DNA of 64,000 nucleotides from Fodinicurvata fenggangensis DSM 21160 (GTDB taxonomy: Bacteria; Pseudomonadota; Alphaproteobacteria; Kiloniellales; DSM-21159): positions 292,977 through 356,976 of the forward strand of contig NZ_JMLV01000003.1 of assembly GCF_000686045.1 (NCBI RefSeq), read 5' to 3'. Positions 60,321 to 64,000 of the stretch are shown here, piece after piece. The position numbers were made by a program, and so were the translations under genes. The notes under the pieces are model-generated. The model was not told the origin of the DNA. It worked only from the letters and a program-made list of their open reading frames with translations, and searched no databases. The first letter of the stretch is position 1, and each line of letters starts with the position of its first letter.

Positions 60321-62330
60321 TCAGACGCTCAGGTTGATCAGGCCGGCCTCCAGGCCGGGCCGGGATTCGTCATCGGCCGTGCCGGCCGAAATTTCTTCGC
60401 CGGGGGCGGACCCATTGGCCCCGTTGCTGGTGGCCCCGCCGCCCTGGCCCTGGTCAAAGGCCTGTTGCTGGCCGGCCGTGTCGCGGGCGTTGAAGTTCAG
60501 GCTTCCGCTGTCGGTCTTGACCCCGGCATCGCCCAGCGCGCGCTCGAGGGCACGGGCGTCACGCTGCAGCAGGTCCAGGGTTTCCGGCCGCTCGGCCGTA
60601 ATCGAGGCACGCAGCAGGCCGTCCTGGCCAAAGTCCAGCTTCACGTCCACGCGGCCCAGCTCGGCCGGGTGAAGCTGGACCGAGATGCGGTCGTTGCCAC
60701 CGGCCACGGCCTTGTGGATCTTCATGGCGATCTGGTCGGCCGCAGGGCCGCCCTGGGATTTCGCCGCCTGCTGTGCCTGTGCCGCAGCTTGTTGGGCCTG
60801 GGCCGAGGCGCGCAGCTGGTTCTCGAAGGACAGGGCGTTCAGACTGTCGGGCCCTCGGCTGCTGCTTGAAGCTGTCAGGGACTCCTCGCGCCCCTGCAGG
60901 CTGGCCAGCGCCTCGGCCAGGCGGTTGACGCCGCCGGTCTGTTCCGACAGGCGGGCCAGGTTGCGCTCCAGGGCCTGTGTGGCGGCCTCGTTCTGCAGGG
61001 CCTTGCCGGCCTGCCGCAGGCTTTCATAAAGTTCGGCGGCCTGTCTGTCCGACAGGCTCTGGTTCGCCTGTTGCCGCTGGGCAAGTTGTTCCTGCTGCTC
61101 GGCAGAAGCCGTCACGGCAGCCTGCCGGCTGGCCTGTTCGCCATCGCGTGCGGCGGCCTGGCCCCTGTCAGCTTTGACGGCCTCCTGGCTGTTGCCCTGG
61201 GTCTGCTGGGGGGTGGCGTCGTTCTGGGTGGCGCCGCCGTTCTGGGGGGCGGGCAGGGTGGAGTCATCGGCTGAACCGGCCGCCTGACCGCTGTGAAGCT
61301 GCCCCTGAAGGTCACCCTCCTGCGCGCCCTTGCCGTTGGAAGCCGCCTTCAAGCCTTGCAATAGGCTGTCCAGCTGCCGTCCCAGGTCGGCCAGCGCGTC
61401 ATTCGCGGAGGGTGCGGCCTGTCCAACAGCGGTCTTTCCTGTGGTGGTGACCTGCGCTTCCGCAGCTGCCAGCAGGCTGGCCAAATCCAAGCTATCACCA
61501 TTCTCGCCCAGAGAGTCTTGCAGGTCCGAAAGCTGAGCCTGCAGATCGCTCAGGAGTTCGTGACGCTTGCTGTCCTGTCCGGCCGCTTCCTTCAACTGCG
61601 CCACCGCGGCCTCCAGGCTGTCCAGCAGGTCCGACAGCGATGGGGCTGCTTCCTGGTCCTGTGCGCCCGCCGGGGACGCGCCCGTGCCTTCGAGCTGCTG
61701 CAACAAGCTGTCGAGCCTGTCCTGCAGCTTGGAGAGCGCATCAGCGCCCGTCTCGCTGTTGCCCGGGAATGGCTGCGCAGCCTGCGCCGGAGTCTCTTTC
61801 TGATTCAGGCGGGCCAGGGCCTTCTCGACGGCGGCCACTGCCTGTTCCTTGCCCTGGGTCTCGCCAAGCTGTGCCAGGGCATTCAGCAGGCCGCCGGGCG
61901 CATCTCCAGCGCTTTCCAATGCCCCACTTTCCAACGCGCCACTTTCCAGCCCACCTCTTTCCAGTCCTTGGGCCAACTCCACCAGGGCGCTGGCCAGGTC
62001 TTCGAGCGCGTCCTCAGACAGGACGCCATCCTTACCGATGATCGCTGTTTGCCCCTTGCCGGAACCGCCCTGACCGGACAGACCCGAAAGCGCCGAACGC
62101 AGGGCGTTCTGTAAGGCTTCCCCCTGCAGGGCCGTGCCGTTGCCGCCGCCCTCTGCGCCGTCACCCTTCAGGCTGGCCAACAGGGCCTGCGCCCCGCTCT
62201 TGCCGGCGTTGCCTTCGGAATTGCCTTGCATCAGGGCCAGAAACCCGCTCGGGCCGCCGCTCTTCTGCTCTGTCTTGCCGCCCACCTGGCCCAAAAGACC
62301 CTGGAGCGCCGAGGATGCTTCACTGATCAC
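60321..62330 (-). CDS. fliK: Flagellar hook-length control protein FliK
   Basis: A 669-residue protein rich in Gln, Ala, Gly and Ser, as FliK rulers are. Only the C-terminal domain is well ordered: RISVQLHPAELGRVDVKLDF and LLQRDARALERALGDAGV are the Flg_hook signature. The N-terminal part has short repeats (LESGALESGALESAG near residue 125). It is long for FliK. It heads the fliK-flgD unit behind a sigma-54 promoter. Confidence 0.93.
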   Translation of the reverse strand: MISEASSALQGLLGQVGGKTEQKSGGPSGFLALMQGNSEGNAGKSGAQALLASLKGDGAEGGGNGTALQGEALQNALRSALSGLSGQGGSGKGQTAIIGKDGVLSEDALEDLASALVELAQGLERGGLESGALESGALESAGDAPGGLLNALAQLGETQGKEQAVAAVEKALARLNQKETPAQAAQPFPGNSETGADALSKLQDRLDSLLQQLEGTGASPAGAQDQEAAPSLSDLLDSLEAAVAQLKEAAGQDSKRHELLSDLQAQLSDLQDSLGENGDSLDLASLLAAAEAQVTTTGKTAVGQAAPSANDALADLGRQLDSLLQGLKAASNGKGAQEGDLQGQLHSGQAAGSADDSTLPAPQNGGATQNDATPQQTQGNSQEAVKADRGQAAARDGEQASRQAAVTASAEQQEQLAQRQQANQSLSDRQAAELYESLRQAGKALQNEAATQALERNLARLSEQTGGVNRLAEALASLQGREESLTASSSSRGPDSLNALSFENQLRASAQAQQAAAQAQQAAKSQGGPAADQIAMKIHKAVAGGNDRISVQLHPAELGRVDVKLDFGQDGLLRASITAERPETLDLLQRDARALERALGDAGVKTDSGSLNFNARDTAGQQQAFDQGQGGGATSNGANGSAPGEEISAGTADDESRPGLEAGLINLSV

Positions 62331-62675
62331 GTTCGTACCGCCTTCATGCTGTCATCACGACGTGTATTTCTGTCGAGGAGCAGAATGCAAGCGGCGGGCC
62401 AGTTTTAGTGGTTTGGGTATAAGGTTATGTAATTCAAGGAAAATATGTTGTGTAGGAGCGTGTGGGAGGCGGCATTGTTATCTTGTGGCTCAGCACCCCG
62501 GCAGGATTTACCGCTGACACTGTCCAGGTCTTGCCGCCAGCCACCCCTTGGGCGTCACTTTAGTCTGTTCTGATTTTTCATAGGATGCTTGAGGCGGGTC
62601 GGGGGCCGGCCTGAAATCTGTAACGGTGACAGAAGAGCAGGCGTGGTCTCGCAGGATCCACAGCGTTAAAACCCT
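62331..62675. other. 345-base gap between fliK and the FlaG-like gene
   Basis: Apart from the sigma-54 promoter of fliK, this gap shows no coding region with a ribosome site, and no clear terminator for the FlaG-like gene that ends at 62676. Confidence 0.5.
62386..62401 (-). promoter_or_regulatory. Sigma-54 promoter of fliK-flgD
   Basis: The minus strand reads TGGCCCG-CCGC-TTGCA, which differs from the sigma-54 consensus TGGCACG-N4-TTGCW at one position and keeps the essential GG and GC ten bases apart. The predicted start site is about 45 bases before the fliK start codon. FlbD, encoded in this window, is the expected activator. Confidence 0.75.
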
Positions 62676-63113
62676 TCAAGCGACCAGGGAGACCTCGCGG
62701 GTAGCATGGCCTGGGTCGACATCGGGGCCGCCGTTGACAGCGGGGGCACTGGCCCCTCCGGCCTCACTGCCGAGATCCAGGCCGCCGGCCTGATCAAAAC
62801 CCACATCCTCGGGTATCGTCATTTCTGGTAAAGCATCCTTCTGCTCTTCCAGGGCTTTACGATAGGCTTCGACCTGTTTTTCACTCGGGTACTGCTGTTC
62901 AATCTCGCCCGAAGCCGGATCGACAATCTGGAACAACACGACCTTTGCCTTCATGTCGTATTGAAGCACGGGGTTGATTTGAAGCGGCGCTTCCTTGTGT
63001 TCCTTTGCTGGAACAGGCTCTTGCTTAAAGACTTGAGCCATGGAGCGCGGATTCGACGCTTGACCCAGCACGGGTGCAGTCTCTCCGTTTGAAACGCTCA
63101 TGGTTGCCATCAT
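62676..63113 (-). CDS. FlaG-like flagellar protein
   Basis: A 145-residue protein. Residues about 42-90 (PLQINPVLQYDMKAKVVLFQ; IVDPASGEIEQQYPSEKQVE) follow the FlaG pattern of a beta domain ending in a Glu-x-x-x-Gln-x-Pro segment. The N and C termini are flexible. It lies divergent from the flagellin gene, as expected for a filament-related factor. Either of the first ATG codons could start it. Confidence 0.6.
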   Translation of the reverse strand: MMATMSVSNGETAPVLGQASNPRSMAQVFKQEPVPAKEHKEAPLQINPVLQYDMKAKVVLFQIVDPASGEIEQQYPSEKQVEAYRKALEEQKDALPEMTIPEDVGFDQAGGLDLGSEAGGASAPAVNGGPDVDPGHATREVSLVA

Positions 63114-63174
63114 CGCTGTTCAGCGCCTTTGTCGCAAACACTAAGAACAGAATCTTAATTTATGTATTTTAAAG

Positions 63175-63187
63175 CACAATGATTGTG
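63175..63187. promoter_or_regulatory. Palindrome CACAAT-G-ATTGTG in the flaG-flagellin gap
   Basis: A perfect six-base inverted repeat around one G lies in the A/T-rich divergent gap 63114-63391, close to the FlaG-like gene. It may be an operator for that gene; no regulator is assigned. Confidence 0.3.
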
Positions 63188-63287
63188 TAAATCAAGTAAC
63201 TTTTGCAACCTGCTCTAATTTGTACATATGCCACCCTTGAAGAAGAGGCTTTTCAGTTCTGTTGCATGGCATCAAACAAACAAGATC

Positions 63288-63302
63288 TGGGAAGGCATAG
63301 GC
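63288..63302 (+). promoter_or_regulatory. Weak sigma-54-like element before flagellin
   Basis: TGGGAAG-GCAT-AGGC keeps the GG and GC ten bases apart but differs from the consensus elsewhere. It ends about 90 bases before the flagellin start. The evidence is thin. Confidence 0.25.
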
Positions 63303-63304
63303 TG

Positions 63305-63319
63305 TTAGGAAGTTGTTAA
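63305..63319 (+). promoter_or_regulatory. Candidate CtrA site before flagellin
   Basis: TTAG-GAAGTTG-TTAA matches seven of eight core positions of the CtrA consensus, about 75-90 bases before the flagellin start codon. Confidence 0.4.
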
Positions 63320-63391
63320 GACCTGATGCTGATAATCGCCACTGTCGCCTGAAGGCGGCTTTCATTCACTCCAATATCAGGAGCTTTAAAA

Positions 63392-64000
63392 ATGGCGAAC
63401 TCTATCAACACCAATGTCGGCGCCATGGTGGCGCTGAACAATCTCAACAAAGTCTCCTCCGAGATGGAGACCATTCAGAACCGCATCAGTACGGGCCTGC
63501 GTGTCTCGCGTGCCCAGGACGATGGTGCTGTCTTCGCGGTAGCCCAGGGACTGAGGTCGGACATTGGCTCTCTTTCTTCTGTCAACGAACAGCTTGGTGG
63601 TGCCAAGGGCCTTGTTGATACCAGTCTCACTTCCTTGACCAATGTTTCGGACACCATGGGTGAGATGAAGAACATTCTGGTCAAGCTTGCCGACGAGAAT
63701 GTTACAGGCGATACGCGCACCCAGTACGAAGAGCAGTACAAGAGTCTGGCTGCCAACGTGAACGGCTTCATCGAAGATTCTCGCTATAACGGGAAATCTC
63801 TCATTGATGATGGGAGCGCGGCCGTTCATGGCAGCGTTTCCGTGATCCGGAATGAGCAAGGTGAAAACTATACAGTGGGCAGCTTTGACGCTGATAACAG
63901 TGTTTTTGCACTGATTAGCGGCGGTAATCTTGGAACGGATGCGGCGAGTGCGGCTGCTCTTCTGAATGGTGGCTTTGCTTCGGCTGAGTCGCGTGTGGGA
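63392..64000 (+). CDS. Flagellin (5' part, cut by the window end)
   Basis: The first 203 codons of a flagellin. The N-terminal D0/D1 signature is clear (NSINTNVGAMVALNNLNKV; IQNRISTGLRVSRAQDDGA; AQGLRSDIGSL). The gene runs off the right edge with no stop. AGGAG lies 11 bases before the ATG. It forms the filament exported by the flagellar apparatus encoded to the left. Confidence 0.95.
   Translation, partial: MANSINTNVGAMVALNNLNKVSSEMETIQNRISTGLRVSRAQDDGAVFAVAQGLRSDIGSLSSVNEQLGGAKGLVDTSLTSLTNVSDTMGEMKNILVKLADENVTGDTRTQYEEQYKSLAANVNGFIEDSRYNGKSLIDDGSAAVHGSVSVIRNEQGENYTVGSFDADNSVFALISGGNLGTDAASAAALLNGGFASAESRVG

Noticed and set aside
61900..61980. Short tandem repeats as a separate repeat element in fliK
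   Set aside because: They are imperfect 15-base units encoding LESGA-type text inside the fliK ruler region, normal for a low-complexity protein.
1..64000. CRISPR array, ribosomal RNA operon or complete insertion sequence
   Set aside because: No regularly spaced direct repeats, no rRNA core sequence, and no transposase were recognised on either strand.

Overview
The window looks like chromosomal DNA of an alphaproteobacterium, probably a Rhodospirillales/Kiloniellales-type marine or halotolerant swimmer. This rests on a CtrA regulator with the class signature, ChpT, SciP (DUF1153), FlbD, an alphaproteobacterial LexA operator (GTTC-N7-GTTC), DUF1127, DUF3305/DUF3306 and TAT-linked formate dehydrogenase genes, and the fliF-fliG-fliH-fliN-motA-flbD-flhA-flhF-flhG order. 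The genus is inference.

Layout. (1) About 1-5,281 is accessory DNA that looks lower in GC. It holds two paralogous zinc-knuckle proteins of unknown function flanking a DNA-damage module: an SRAP peptidase, a Y-family DNA polymerase with a perfect LexA operator, and an 84-residue zinc-ribbon protein translationally coupled to the polymerase. The right edge of this segment lies exactly where a tRNA-Leu(UAA) gene is cut at its anticodon loop, so it reads as a genomic island joined to a tRNA. (2) 5,381-12,700 is ordinary chromosome: AbrB-type permease, ArgE, a GcvA-like LysR regulator, DUF1127, NAD kinase, MoaA, and an NlpC/P60 protein. (3) 12,728-23,994 is a full respiratory formate dehydrogenase locus: polyferredoxin, FdhD, MobA, DUF3305, DUF3306, TorD-like chaperone, small TAT protein, FdhA, FdhB, lipoprotein, cytochrome b subunit, and a 45-residue membrane protein. 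(4) 23,991-29,829 is a small catabolic unit: LysR regulator, isochorismatase-fold amidohydrolase resembling N-carbamoylsarcosine amidase, TRAP transporter DctPQM, and an M19-like protein lacking several usual metal ligands. (5) 29,910-34,393 encodes a second, cytosolic NAD-linked formate dehydrogenase (FdsA and an FdsG-FdsB fusion). (6) 34,394-38,421 holds a DUF3553 protein, ChpT, and a convergent iron(III) binding protein and permease.

(7) 38,680-64,000 is a motility and cell-cycle region: cheA-cheW-cheY-cheB-cheR, ctrA, fliI-fliJ, the long leftward fliF-to-flhG operon ending in a FliK-like protein, sciP, fliK-flgD behind a strong sigma-54 promoter, a FlaG-like protein, and the start of a flagellin gene cut by the window end. 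CtrA-type half-sites lie before cheA, ctrA/fliI, fliF and flagellin. With chpT, sciP and flbD also present, the window carries much of the CtrA circuit next to its likely targets.

How it fits together: MoaA and MobA supply molybdenum cofactor and FdhD delivers sulfur for two formate dehydrogenases, one periplasmic feeding quinone and one cytosolic making NADH. CtrA, SciP, FlbD and sigma-54 would set flagellar and chemotaxis timing. All functional calls come from reading protein sequences; no database search was run.
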